A stretch of DNA of 64,000 bases, from the NCBI GenBank assembly GCA_029931535.1, contig JAQPZY010001610.1, forward strand, positions 186,001 to 250,000, in the 5' to 3' direction. Each line of letters begins with the position of its first letter. The first letter of the stretch is position 1. Origin of the DNA: Margaritifera margaritifera. Lineage: Eukaryota; Mollusca; Bivalvia; Unionida; Margaritiferidae. Below, piece after piece: positions 24,286-36,030 of the stretch. The translations under genes were made by a program, and so were the position numbers. Below the pieces are notes generated by a model that saw only the letters and a program-made list of their open reading frames with translations, had not been told where the DNA came from and made no database searches.

Positions 24286-24430
24286 CTCAATCATGGAGGT
24301 GAGGGACCGAGTCTCATTGGTGATGACATACAGGAACATCCTACATTTCTCCCTGGAAGCCACCAGAATTGGAATCAGTTTCCGAGACCATCCATTTCCA
24401 CAGGGGTTGATATATGACAGTCCCTGCTTC
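24286..24430 (-). CDS. Exon j: second domain core, Asp replaced by Thr (272-320)
   Basis: Contains 'GLSYINPCGNGWSRKLIPIL' and 'FLYVITNETRSLTSMIE'. It aligns without gaps to exons a and b of the first domain from Trp to Glu. In that alignment Asp28 becomes Thr309 and Glu39 stays as Glu320. The two Glu of the 'E-L-x-E' helix (11 and 13) become Pro and Leu. Acceptor gcttttcag, donor GAG|GTATG. The 45-bp minisatellite begins about 50 bases past the donor. Confidence 0.88.
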
Positions 24431-24819
24431 CTGAAAAGCCAAACAGTAGGCTGTGAACTTATTTATTTTTGCAGGATTCAATCTGGTTTTGCAAAGGAAA
24501 AGATTATTTTTCAGTACTAAATTTCATTACTAGGGAAGGGATTCTACAGTCTTTCTGGATGGATCAGTGTTCTCTGGGTCATTTTAATTCATTGTTAGTA
24601 GGAACCATGAAATCCACACACAAAAAATCCCAACAAAAAATAGTGAACTTACAGTTATTTTAATACAAGCTTTGTGTCTTGAATATTTAGTCTTTGAAAA
24701 AGAAAAAAAAGTGGTACATAATCCACCCAATGCCTGTCTTGTTAAGCATCATAGTAACCCTGACCATGACCTTTTAATTAATTCAAAAATCATCATGCTT
24801 CTTTATTTCATTAAGGGCA

Positions 24820-25145
24820 TCCTGCCTGTGAATTTCTCTCATTAAGGACAATCTACCTGTGAGTTTGTCTCATTAAGGGCAACCTACCTGTGAGTTTGTC
24901 TCATTAAGGGCAACCTTCCTGTAATTTTATATTATTAGGGCAAAAACCTACCTGTGAGTTTCTCTCATTAGGGACAACCTACCTGTGAGTTTCTCTCATT
25001 AGGGTAACCTACCTGTGAGTCTGTCTCATTATGTACAACCTACCTGTGAATTTTTCTCATTAGGGACAACCTACCTGTGGGTTTGTCTAATTAAGGGCAA
25101 CATACCTGTGAGTTTGTCTCATTAAGGTCAACCTACTTGTGTGAG
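24820..25145. repeat. ~31-bp minisatellite, about 10 copies (intron)
   Basis: 'cattaagggcaacctacctg' + 'tgagtttgtct' is repeated with small changes. Confidence 0.92.
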
Positions 25146-25169
25146 TTTGAGGAAGGTACATTTAGTAGA

Positions 25170-25815
25170 ACTAAAGTTATTATACAAACATTTATTTCCC
25201 TTTTTCAGATTGCAGTGACCTTGACCACTGATCTTTTAGATGTAAAATTAAATCTTTAGGTTTCCTGGTATCATGATAGGCAACATATTTATAAGTTTTA
25301 GTGCAGGCCTGTTTAGTTACTATATGGAAACTATTTAACATTCTCAGTCTTGGTGACCCTGACCTTTGACAACTGGACCTCTAAAGTAATTAGCTTCTTT
25401 TAGTCTTACAGGGCGACCAACCTTTTGAAACTTTGGTGAAGTATGTCAAGAACAAAAGTAATTGCACATAAAACATTTTGCCATGGTTGTTCAAAGTGAC
25501 CTTCACCCCTGATCTTTGGACCCACACATCATTAGGTTTCTATATCCTATAGAGTAACCCACCTATAAAGTTTGGAAAATGTATCTGAAGCAGAACCCGT
25601 TATTGCAGGAAACCTTTTCACTATTGACAGTCATAGTGACTTGGACCTTGGACCATTAGAACCCAAAATCAACAGGGTTCGTTGTCTCCTATAAGCTAAA
25701 CACCTGCAAAGATTAGCAATGGTACCTAAAGCAGAACTCAGGTTATTTAATGGAAATCAAATTGCGACCGGACATTCAGTTGGACATAACCATAACATTT
25801 TACGCTCAACCTTAA
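25170..25815 (+). repeat. Dispersed repeat R2, second locus (4 degenerate units)
   Basis: It carries 'cagtgaccttgaccactgat', 'ggtgaccctgacctttgac' and 'tgcaggaaaccttttcacta' in the same order as the 12.4-15.3 kb copy, but more diverged. Confidence 0.65.
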
Positions 25816-26119
25816 CATACAGAAACAACTAGCAAAACACACATGTTACTCTTATGACATAGTTGGCTTAAATGCTTTGTAGGACTCCATTAACATTTTA
25901 CTATTCTCATCCTCGTTTATCAAATTCTGTGGAGTTTCACCCTACCCAACCTCCACAGACAATAAGGTTCACCTGGCTGACATCTGCCTAATAGCTGAAT
26001 GCAAGAGCAGTTGACCTAGAGATCTGGGTTAGTGGGATGCTTTATGTCAAACTTTCTTCAAATTCTGTTGATTGGTTATGACAACAGTTGCTTTGAATGT
26101 TTCTTTGCTTTTAGTACCT

Positions 26120-26290
26120 TCAGGTATATTTGATGACAGATCAGGTGTATTTGATCGCGGATTAGCTATATTTGATGGCAGATCAGGTGTATTTGATGGC
26201 AGATTAGCTATATTTGATAGATCAGCTGTATTTGATGGCAGATCAGCTATATTTTATGGCAGATCAGCTGTATTTGATGGCAGATCAGAA
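26120..26290. repeat. 21-bp minisatellite, 8 copies (intron)
   Basis: The unit is 'gtatttgatggcagatcagc' + 't', in-frame and therefore open on the plus strand. Confidence 0.92.
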
Positions 26291-26299
26291 TTATTTGTA

Positions 26300-27400
26300 A
26301 AAGAAAATTGAAAGGTTTTGTACCATGATGCTTTCTGTCAATGTTGGTCCAAATCTATTCAGCAGTTTGTGAGAAGTCAGTTGAAGTTTGTATTTTCTTA
26401 TTTTTAATAATGGTGGCCATATTGACTGGCACATCAGCACCATTTGTAAAAACTCAGATTTAGGCACCTGGATTACACACCTTAACAGTTTACCATTAAC
26501 TAAGCAGGCTTATGTAGTACTGTAAGAACACAACCTATAAACTAACTCCTGAACTTTATATTGTGTCAATTTTACCTATTTTACTAAAAATTAGATAAAG
26601 GCTTGACTAATATGCATAGTCTCTGGCTCATAATCAAAGTCATCCAAGATCTTAAAAGAGTTAAGTTTACAGACAGAGCTTTAACTTTGTGGTCTACAGA
26701 ATCACATGACTTTCACTCAGAATATGTGAACTGCCATAAAATAATGCACAATACACGTGGTAAAATAACATATGAATGAGACATGTTTCAGCCACTTTAA
26801 CAAGACAAAACTAGAAAATGTCTAACTCCATTTCACCCAACATATCAAACTTGCTTCCCAATATTTACAAAATTTCAAATGTGGGAAAGTTTTCACAATT
26901 AATTCTCTGCAAATACAATTATAAACATAGACAAGGTTTTTATAAGAAATATATACATACCAGAGAAAAATCAATATCAGACAAAAACGCAATTACTTGC
27001 AAACATATCTATAAATGCTTAAAGAAATTCTCATCCTTACTTACAACAATGCATAAAGTTTATGCTACCCATCAATTGTAAACTGTCTCTAACATTAATG
27101 CATCAGACAAAATGTTTCTTGTCCACTCACAACACATCATTATATTAGTGTCTCAAGGTTGCAATGATTGATTGATTCTACAAACTCAATCTTATAGCCA
27201 ATTATTTTCTCTACTTGGAGTGTTACTTTTTACATTTCTATTTTATACTTTTTGTTCAGTTTTAAATTACAAATTATTCATTTTAATCCATAAGGGGCAT
27301 TATTTTGCTACTTTTTTATAAATGGTTCTATTGATATGTATGCCTCTCATATTCCACTTTTTTTTTCATTTATCTGGTTTGCATTTTATGGGCAAGGGGA
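26300..27400. other. Intronic spacer
   Basis: No exon, transposon or array was recognised. Short frames such as 26818-27081 have no protein-like features. Confidence 0.4.
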
Positions 27401-27414
27401 AGAAATATGTGTAA

Positions 27415-27652
27415 CATGGAACCAGTGATTCCCAATGGTCAATATCATGGTCTATATGTGATTCCCAATGGTCAATATCATGGTCTATATGTGATTCCCA
27501 ATGGTCAATATCATGGTCTATGTGATTCCCAATGGTCAATATCATGGTCTATATGTGATTCCCAATGGTCAATATCATGGTCTATTTGCCAATGGTCAAT
27601 ATCATGGTCTATATCCCAATGGTCAATATCATGGTCTATATCCCTTGCTTTC
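27415..27652. repeat. 33-bp minisatellite with 24-bp variants, about 8 copies (intron)
   Basis: 'cccaatggtcaatatcatgg' + 'tctatatgtgatt' is repeated; the last units lose the 'atgtgatt' part. Confidence 0.93.
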
Positions 27653-27689
27653 CTTTAGAGACAAATACAAAATATGTTTAAATGGAAAT

Positions 27690-28636
27690 CCAGAGATGCT
27701 GCCAGGATATTATCTAAAGGGGGGAGTTCCCCCTTGTCACCAAAATAAGGGGGGGAGTAGAAACAAAATTTGGGGGAGGAGGAAACGGCCATAGTTAAAT
27801 ATTTACCTAACACATAAATATCCGTCTCTTTCTTTCTTCCTGCTCTATTGAAATCAAAATCCTCAAAAAAAGTTTTGTAGCACAAGATCCCACAGGGCAG
27901 AATTGCTTGAGAAAAGAAATGAAAATTGCACTCTACTTTTAAATTGCCTGTATTTTAATTAGGTTTAGTATTCTGCCTTTTTGACATTTAATTTCGAAAT
28001 ACCGCTTAATAGGGGGTTGACCGGCATGCCATCTATTTTTGTCCATCTAGCATGTACATCAGACTCGTATTCAACATTATTTTCGGATTCAAATTTACTC
28101 ACTTGTGTTTCCAGTAACACTTTCCGGGCTCCAATAATCTCATATTCTTCAAAACTTTAAAAATCATTGTCATCATCACTATCATCGGCCAGTATTTGCC
28201 AAATGAACTCGTCATCTGAAGATGAACCATTTTGGGAGTCAGCCATTTTGGATTTTCTATGAGCATTTACTTTAAACATGCATTTGTAAAACTTCCTTCA
28301 TGAATGCAAGGTTCAATCTTGACAATGTTTGTTCCAGGGCCCAATGTACCAATAAAATTTAGTTTAATAACAGTACTCTGATGTGTAAACAGTTGCCTAC
28401 CGGAAAAAAGACAGATAACGAGGCAAGTACTACGAGACCTCTACTGGCGGTGCGACATATGCTGTGACAAGCACTTTAAGGGTTAACAGTTAAATAAAAA
28501 TTGCATACTGTGCAGAGTACATTTTTATATGCGCGACTTTAAACTAATTTGCGGGAGTTCTCGCGCATCACTGCATTCCAAGTGCATGACTTCGTACACA
28601 TTTTGCACAACTTGTGCACCCTGGCAGCATCTCTGG
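27690..28636 (-). mobile_element. 947-bp element with perfect 17-bp inverted ends and an acidic coding relic
   Basis: 27690-27706 is ccagagatgctgccagg and 28620-28636 is its exact reverse complement. On the minus strand an ATG at 28246 opens MADSQNGSSSDDEFIWQILA followed by an Asp-rich run, an in-frame TAA, and then about 60 more open codons containing 'WTKIDGMPVNPLLSGISKL'. An acidic start followed by 'P-x-x-G-I' recalls piggyBac-type transposase N termini, but that is only a resemblance and no TTAA flanks are present. Likely an internally deleted DNA transposon. Confidence 0.55.
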
Positions 28637-28699
28637 AAGTCACATTGATAAGACAGCATACAAACTGAGAACTATTCCTAACTGTGCTGAATTTTATTA

Positions 28700-29860
28700 C
28701 CATGTGCACATCTAGCTTGTAAAAAAACTCACTTGATATCTTAAGCCTTTTTACTAAGTTTAATAAAAATCTGATCAGAAATAGTTACTAAGGTGTTGAC
28801 AATAGTTACTAAGGTGTTGAGAAGCTCAGACAATTTGATGCGAAATTGCCTCATCAGTATGTATTGATCTTGCTCATAACCATACCCATATAAGATCTTG
28901 ATGATTTATGACTCTCTACCAAGATTACTCAAATTGGATCAGAAATAGTTTCTGGAGTGGTAACAAATTCAGCCAATCAGATGCAAGATCACCTCATTAT
29001 TATGCTAGCATCTCGCTCATTATCAAACTCATAATAGATCTTGATTATATCAGGCCATATTATAAGTGTGTTCAAAAGTTAATCACAAATATGGCCTTCA
29101 GAGAGGTAACAAGCTAAACCAATCAGATGTAAATCACTTCAATCAATACTATACATGGATTTTACTTATTATCAAACTTGTCCAAGATCTTGATGATATA
29201 AGCATATATTCCAAGTCTGATCAAAGCTGGATCTGAAATATGACCTCCAGCATGGTAACATGCTCAGCCATCAGATGCAATATCACCTCATTATTACATG
29301 TGGATCCCACTTATTACTGAACAAATCTGAGATCGTCATGCTCTCAGCATATATTCCAAGTCTGATCAAACTTGGATCATTAGTTTGGTTTTCAGAGTGG
29401 TAACAAGCTCCACCAATCAGATGCCTCATTAATATGCTTGGATCTCTCAATATTGAACTCATTCAGGTTTCTTGATGATATAGGTCCATATTCCAAATAT
29501 TGTTTCCAAAACCATAACAAGTTCAGCCAATCAGATGCAAGATTACCTGATTAATATGGATGGATCTTGCTCATTATCATACTGGTCCAAGATCTTGATA
29601 ATATAAGCATATATTACAAACTTGATCAAAATTGGATCAGAAATATGGTTGCAATAAGCTTGGACAATTAGATGCGAGATCACATCATCATTATGCATGG
29701 ATCCTGTTATTATCTAATTCAAGATCTTGATGATATGAACCTATTTTCTATGTTTGATCAAAATCAGATCATAAATATGGCCTCCATAGTGGTAGCAAGG
29801 TCAGCCAATCAGATGCAAGATCAGCTCAATTAATATGTGTGGATCAAACTCTTTATTGAG
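28700..29860 (+). repeat. Dispersed repeat R1 in tandem (~160-bp units, about 7)
   Basis: The recurring elements are 'gatcagaaatatggcctcc', 'ggtaacaagctcagccaatc', 'agatgcaagatcacctcatt', 'actcattatcaaactcatcc' and 'aagatcttgatgatataagc'. Units are 15-25% diverged. Confidence 0.82.
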
Positions 29861-30005
29861 TCTAATTTTTCACAATAAACCTAAAAATTCATAACCAATC
29901 AATCCCAAGTTCACAACACTAATTATCTGGCAACATCATGCATCTAAATTAATTCTCTTTGCATTGTCTAGTGAAAACAAGAACATTAAACTGAATCTTT
30001 GTTAC

Positions 30006-30135
30006 CTAAGTTGCGGTTCAGCAATGTCTTCCCTCCAGCGAGAGCCACCGCAGCTTCCTCCGAGGTAAATATCCCTAACATCCTCAATGTTATCAACCTC
30101 ACGCAGGCAGGGAGGGGGAGGTCGTGAGGAGATTT
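30006..30135 (-). CDS. Exon i: start of second domain (230-272)
   Basis: Encodes a proline-rich start (ISSRPPPPCLREVDNIEDV) and then 'RDIYLGGSCGGSRWREDIAE'. The 'Y-L-G-G-S-C-G-x-x-x-W-R-x-D-I-A' motif is the glycine-rich nucleotide-binding start of the deoxyribosyltransferase-like family. The matching exon of the first domain must lie right of the window. Acceptor tgtaatg-side ttacag, donor TTAG|GTAAC; ends with two bases of an Arg codon. Confidence 0.88.
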
Positions 30136-30307
30136 CTGTAATGTAAAGAGAGTTAGCAGTGACACAGCAAATAGAATGAACAACTATTGCAAATTATAAC
30201 AAACTTTAAGGTACAAACATACCCTAAATTAAAATGCAGTAACTGTCTTATTCTAGTCATGTCAAAAATTGTCCATGTATAAACAAGCAAGTCAACTAAT
30301 GAATCTA

Positions 30308-30488
30308 AGTACATAGTTCCACACTGTAACCTTGAGATAACATAGTTCCATACTGTAACCTTGAGATAACATAGTTCCACACTGTAACCTTGAGATAACA
30401 TAGTTCCACACTGTAACCTTGAGATAACATAGTTCCACAATGTAAACTTGAGATAACATAGTTCCACATTGTAACCGTGTGATAACAT
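30308..30488. repeat. 29-bp minisatellite, 6 copies (intron)
   Basis: 'acatagttccacactgtaac' + 'cttgagata'. Since 29 is not a multiple of three, each frame cycles through the unit and the minus-strand open frames are artefacts. Confidence 0.94.
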
Positions 30489-30545
30489 TCCTGATTACTG
30501 AACAAACACGTACTGTAAGAATACTTAAACTAATTCTTACTATAC

Positions 30546-30632
30546 TCATCAATTTTGTGTCCATATGATCAATTTTGTGTCCATATGATCAATTTTGTGT
30601 CCATATGATCAATTTTGTGTCCATATGATAAA
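30546..30632. repeat. 20-bp tandem repeat, 4 copies
   Basis: 'ccatatgatcaattttgtgt' is repeated perfectly. Confidence 0.95.
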
Positions 30633-30661
30633 ATTTGTTTTTTGTAAGTAAACTTTATATA

Positions 30662-30872
30662 CCTTATATACTCACTTATAAGTTGAGTCCAACTGCAAAC
30701 AACACAGACCCTTATCTGCCACCACATAAAGCACCGGCAGATAAAGTCTATGTTGTTTATTCCACTGGTTACTCCTACCAAACTGCATAGACCCAGATCT
30801 ACTGGCGCATTATGGCAGATCTGGGTCTGTGCAGTTTGCAATTGGACTTGACTTATCAGTGAGCATATATGG
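30662..30872. mobile_element. MITE copy 1 (211 bp) of the local Tigger/pogo family
   Basis: The left end 'ccttatatactcacttataa' + 'gttgagtcc' and the reverse complement of the right end 'ccatatatgctcactgataa' + 'gtcaagtcc' are inverted repeats. The interior carries 'cagatct' hairpins. It is about 85% alike to copy 2 at 45175-45381. The left flank is TA and the right flank tc, which looks like a mutated TA duplication. Confidence 0.8.
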
Positions 30873-30942
30873 TCTATATAGAAGTGTGTGAGGTAGTGGC
30901 AAGTGGAAGTCATTTGAAGTTTTTTGATATGCTCTTTTTGGT

Positions 30943-31010
30943 GATACAGTGGTCCCTCATTATAAAGCACTTCAGTATAATATGACCCTTAATATTCTGA
31001 AATAACACTA
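30943..31010 (+). repeat. Fragment with Tigger-like end
   Basis: 'acagtggtccctcattataa' matches the motif repeated inside the 85-bp array at 16 kb. Only the end is preserved. Confidence 0.5.
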
Positions 31011-31170
31011 GTGTTGGCATTAATCCTATTTAACTGTCAAAATGGAGTTCTATAACTGTTTCTTCTTATAATATTAGTTCCTGGCTAATGAGAACCAATT
31101 AACATATGGTTCACATCATTCATTTTTATCATATGGATATATCATAATTTTTCTATATGTAACACATATA

Positions 31171-33871
31171 CCATATATACTCGCTTATAAGTCAACATTT
31201 ATTACTGAAAATTTGATTCAAGCAGAGATGGGGTCATCTTATAAGCATGACATACAAAAGATTTGATAAATCTGACAATAATCCCTCAGCTTGTAAAGGC
31301 AGCACCCAATTTATTTTTCCAGCTGACAATCCTTTGATCCATTTGCAAATATAATACTTGTTCAGTGCCAAGTAAAGTCATATATTCAGTTAACTGTGGA
31401 AGCTTATTTTAACTCCCTTTGATAATGCTGCACAACTGACACCTGTTCAGTTGTGGCAATCCTTTAATGATATTTCACTGACTGTATGATCAAAGTGTCA
31501 CTTACAGAGCCCAAGCTGAGTCTCCACATAAATAAATGTCCAATTTTCTGAACCATCAGTGCTCTGTTAATTACCAGATACCTTGTCACTTGCATACTGT
31601 ACATTATGAATTGCTAAACAATTGTAGTTTCACCAATATGGTGAAAAGAAAACATAATGCTTACCATGCAGCATTCAAGTTAAAAGTTATTGACTTTGCA
31701 GAGTGACATAACAACTGCACCGCAGAACCTGAATTTGGTGTGTCAGATGAAACAGGTGCTTGACTGGCACAAGAGTAAGTCAGATATTGGTAATAGTGCC
31801 AGGCATTTGAAGAAAATTCAAGTAATGGAAAACTCTTACATGTGAGTGTAGTTTGAACAAGGTGGGTTCTGGAGCAGCATCAGAATGGGCATGCAGTCAC
31901 AGGAAACACCATTAGATTCAAGGTCCTTTCTATTGCCAGCTTATAGGCTAACAGCAGTGAATCATTTAAAGCTTCAGCTGGATTCATTCATTCATTCAAT
32001 CCTCTTCGTGCCTTAGGTGGCACATAAGGCTTCCATGAGAGAGTGCTACTGCTGACGGTCTGCAGACAGTCTATTGATGGTTTCCCATGTCAGGCCGCAT
32101 GCCTTCATCTCCTTTTCACCTTTTCAACTGTCCTTCACCAAGTCTCCATGGGCCGACCCCTTTCACACTATCCGTCTGTTGTCCAGTGTAAGGCTACTCT
32201 GCGTAATGCATCTGGTGGCATCTGACAAACATGCCCAAGCCATCTCTATCTCCTCCTATTCACTGTTTGGACAACAGGTTTTGCATTTGTCCTCTGATGC
32301 AGCTCTCTTAAGATGGATGGTGCACACAATTAATGCAACATCACATACTTGCACTTAGACAATGCATGCACATAGCCCTGAAATTGCCTGTGGATGTTGA
32401 TGAAAAAGTGGATAGTTTCCTTAAAATTGTTATAAATGAGAGAAAACAGAATGATTTTGATCTGGCACACATTGGAAATATAGATGAAACTCCTATGTTT
32501 TTTTATATGCTGGGAAATTCAACTGTACACCCAGTTGGAGACAAAACTGTGACAATAAGGGCTTTGAGAAATGAGAAATGAGAAACAACATTTACTGTGG
32601 TATTAACTTGTTTAGTGAATGGCACAAGAAATGAAGCCACAACTTGTGTTTAAACGGAAGACTATACCTAAATAAAAGATGCCAAGTGGAGTTGTTGTAA
32701 CTGTTAACCCTAAGGGTTGGGTAGATCAGGCAATTTGTTTGGTCTAGATTGAAAAAGTATGGAACACTAGACCAGGTGCACTATTGAAACTTAAGGAATT
32801 GTTTGTATGGGACATCTTTCGAGCATTTTTGATGTAGTCTGTGAAATAGAAGTTCCGACGACATCAAACATACCAAGCTGTAATCCCTGGCAGCACCACT
32901 TCTGTACTGCAACCATTGGAAGTTTGCATAAACAAGCCATTTAAGGCAAATATGCAAAAGCAGTGACACAATTGGATTGCAGATGGGCCCAAAGAACTGA
33001 CAAAGGCAGTAAATCAGAAGTGTCCAGGGACTGATTTAGTATCTCAATGAGCAGGTAATGCATGGGAGGAAATTTCATTGGAGATGGTGGTCAAGTCATT
33101 TAGGAAATGTGGAATTTACAATGCTATGGATGAGATGATAAGCTATTCAATAAATTTATTTGCTGCAAGACCAACACTTAAGCACTCACAAATGACAGCA
33201 AAGACAAGGAATTGGAGTCAGACAATTAATCGGATGAAGAATCGGAATTGGACAATGTCTGCGATGACCGGATGACAGTGGAGGATTTCATAACTTTATC
33301 TGGTGACTCAGACAATGAGGATGAATTCTTGTGCTCTGAACCAGATGACATTAGACAGTGGCATTTATAGGATACCATGAATCACAAAAGTGTTGACGTT
33401 CCTTTCATTGCTTATTTATAAGACATTTGGAATTAACATATTATTAGATATTGTGAACCCGATCATTCTTTACTACCATTTTTATACCTGTAAGTGACCA
33501 ATAATCGAATTCATGGATTTATCATATAAATGAATTTAAAATGTTAAACATTATGTATTTCATTACACAAAGATGGACAAAATGTAAGTTGTCAATTTCT
33601 TTGTGACATATTTCATTCAATAATATAGTTGTGTTAATTTTATGCTGCATTGTCTTTATTTTTCTGACCTATCTATCCATCCAGTTTGGCTTTGTTTTTT
33701 TCCTAAGTGCAACTCTGACTCACTGATGAAAAGTCACTCCTTTTAGAACGATCTGATTTGCAAAGTACACCCGAACTTAAAGGAGGGTCAAAGAGAAATT
33801 CGCTTTTAGCAGTTTAAAAAAACAGGGGTGGGGTGGGGGGGTGTTTTCAACTTATAGTCAAGTATATATGA
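31171..33871 (+). mobile_element. Tigger/pogo-type DNA transposon, 2.7 kb, inactive
   Basis: The ends 'ccatatatactcgcttataa' + 'gtc' (31171) and the reverse complement of 33849-33871 'tcatatatacttgactataa' + 'gtt' form inverted repeats flanked by TA on both sides (31169-31170, 33872-33873), the target duplication of Tc1/mariner-pogo elements. The interior holds a broken transposase (separate entry). 31980-32330 looks like a later insertion into the element, beginning after 'cattcattcattcaatcctc'. The same ends occur on the MITEs at 30662 and 45175. Confidence 0.85.
31637..33290 (+). pseudogene. Tigger/pogo transposase, broken
   Basis: It starts MVKRKHNAYHAAFKLKVIDF at 31637, the helix-turn-helix start typical of pogo/Tigger transposases. 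After stops and a ~350-bp insertion it resumes with 'FDLAHIGNIDETPMFF' (32454 on), which contains the first catalytic Asp of the DDE superfamily, and 'VVVTVNPKGWVDQAICL' near 32690. Frameshifts follow, then 'VLQPLEVCINKPFK' (32920) and 'AWEEISLEMVVKSFRKCGI' (33062). Stops in every part exclude a working enzyme. Nearest relatives would be animal Tigger or jerky-like proteins. Confidence 0.82.
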
Positions 33872-33879
33872 TAATAATA

Positions 33880-34205
33880 GCTCACAACATTGTAACTGAC
33901 ATCATGATGTCATGTGAGGCAAAGGTGTATTGATCAAGAATTCCAAGTCCATTTCAAAATAATTCCATTACATGTACACCATTCTGCAGTTTTGTCAGAT
34001 GAAAAATGTCTACTTTTCATCAAATGATAAATGTGATCGTACATTTGTGCTCATTCCATATGTAATCTTTGAAACTCATCAAATAATTTCAATCGCAAGG
34101 CTCGCAAAAGATCAAAATTATTTGACTCATGTCATAAATGTTTTTATTAATGAGCGCTGATGTAAGATTCTCTGATGGTGATTTTGTGCTCAACATATCC
34201 GATGA
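33880..34205. other. Intronic spacer
   Basis: Nothing recognised. Confidence 0.4.
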
Positions 34206-34209
34206 TGAC

Positions 34210-35050
34210 ACAGTCCTGTTTGTAATAAATCTCAGTATAATGTGACCTCAGTTTAACAGACCTCAGCATAAGTTTACCTAAGTTTAACATACCTCAGTAT
34301 AATGTTACCTCTGTTTAACACACCTTAGTATAAAGTGACCTCAGTTTAACAAACCTCAGTAAAAGGTGACTTTATTTGTAACATACTTCAGTATAAGATG
34401 AATTTATTTGTAACATACCTCAGTATAAGGTGATTTTATTTGTAACAGAACTCAGTATAATGTGACTTCACTTGTAACATACCTTGGTATAAGGTGACTT
34501 CACTTGTAGCAAATCTCAGCATAAGTTGACATCACTTGTAACACCTCAGTATAAGGTGACTTTGCTTGTAACATATGTCAGTATAAGATGACTTCACTTG
34601 TAACACCTCAGTGTAAGATGACCTCACTTGTAACACACCTCAGTATAAGATGATCTCACTTGTAACACCTCAGTAAATGATGACCTCACTTGTAACACAC
34701 CCCAGTATAAGGTGACCTCACTTGTAACACCTCAATATAAGATGACCTCACTTGTAACACACCTCAGTATAAGGTGACCTCACTTGTAATACCTCCATAT
34801 AAGAGGACCTCACCTGTAACCTCAGTATAAGGTGACCTCCCTTGTAACACCTCAGTATAAGATGACCTCACTTGTAACATACCTCAGTACAAGATGACCT
34901 CACTTGTAACACCTCAGTACAAGATGACCTCACTTGTAACATACCTCAGTACAAGATGACCTCACTTGTAAGATACCTCAATATAAGATGACCTCACTTG
35001 TAGCACACCTCAGTATAAGATCACCTTACTTGTAACATACCTCTATCTAA
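34210..35050. repeat. ~30-34 bp minisatellite, about 26 copies (intron)
   Basis: 'cctcacttgtaacacctcag' + 'tataagatga' occurs with and without an extra 'ata' ('aacatacctcag'). The left copies are more diverged ('cctcagtttaacaaacc'). Confidence 0.94.
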
Positions 35051-35302
35051 GATAACATCTCTTATACAATTGTACACTTGTTTGACTCCCAAGAATAGTG
35101 TTATAATTAGGGAGCACTGCATTCATTACAGAAAAGAATTGTTGTATTATCTAAATTCAATACTCTGACTTGTTACCAAAAAATAAAATAATTGGATATG
35201 ACAGTTTTATTTAATGAAGATGATTAATTATTTTAAGCAAGTTATTCCATAACTGTGATTAAATCAAAACAACTGTTAAAAGAAAATAGGTCAAGTACTT
35301 AC

Positions 35303-35375
35303 TTCTTAAGATCCATCTTAAGGGACTAGACATAAGATTTGACACCAGGCTCTCTATAAGGGTGTCATGACGAAC
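35303..35375 (-). CDS. Exon h: 73-base linker exon whose acceptor is tandemly copied (205-229)
   Basis: It encodes VRHDTLIESLVSNLMSSPLR, WILR and one base of a Lys codon. I placed it because exon g ends in phase 0 while exon i needs one incoming base; 73 bases (1 mod 3) supplies exactly that and the frame is open. The donor GAA|GTAAGTAC is very strong and the acceptor cacttcatcttttag has a good pyrimidine tract. The first ~35 coding bases and the acceptor are repeated upstream in the 75-bp array (35376-35800). It has no independent family support, so a transcript is needed to be certain. Confidence 0.68.
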
Positions 35376-35800
35376 CTAAAAGATGAAGTGATATACTTTG
35401 TATTATCACAGTTTTTATACCAGTCTCTCTATATGGGTGTCATGATGAACTTAAAAGATGAAGTGATATACTTTGTATTATCACAGTTTTTATACCAGTC
35501 TCTCTATAAGGGTCTCATGATGAACCTAAAAGATGAAGTGATACACTTTGTATTATCACAGTTTTTATACCAGTCTCTCTATAAGGGTGTCATGATGAAC
35601 CTAAAAGATGAAGTGATCCACTTTGTATTATCACACTTTGTATTATCACAGTTTTTATACCAGTCTCTCTATGAGGGTGTCATGATGAACCAAAAAGATG
35701 AAGTGATATACTTTGTATTATCACAGTTTTTATACCAGTCTCTCTATAAGGGTGTCATGATGAACCTAAACGATGAAGTGATATGCTTTGTACTATCACT
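35341..35800. repeat. 75-bp array containing copies of the exon h splice acceptor
   Basis: The plus-strand unit is 'gggtgtcatgatgaacctaa' + 'aagatgaagtgatatacttt' + 'gtattatcacagtttttata' + 'ccagtctctctataa'. On the minus strand it reads '...cttcatcttttag|gttcatcatgacaccc...', the acceptor and first coding bases of exon h. Acceptor positions are the true one at 35376 and copies near 35450, 35525, 35600, 35694 and 35769. Three copies keep the exact AG position, one (35450) is shifted by one base, and one (35694) has lost the AG. Confidence 0.9.
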
Positions 35801-36030
35801 GCTTACTATTTCTGATGCACTTTGTACTATCACTGCTTACTATTTTTGATGCACTTTGTACTATCCCTGCTTACTATTTTTGATGCACTTTGCATTATCA
35901 CAGCTTACTATTTTTGATACACTTTGTATTATCACAGCTTACTATTTTTGATGCTTTTTGTACTATCACTTCTTACTGTACTATCACTGCTTACTATTGT
36001 TATGCTCTTTGCATTATCACAGCTTTTATT
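35795..36030. repeat. ~36-bp tandem array, about 6 copies (intron)
   Basis: 'cactgcttactatttttgat' + 'gcactttgtactat' is repeated and continues out of the 75-bp array. Confidence 0.88.
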
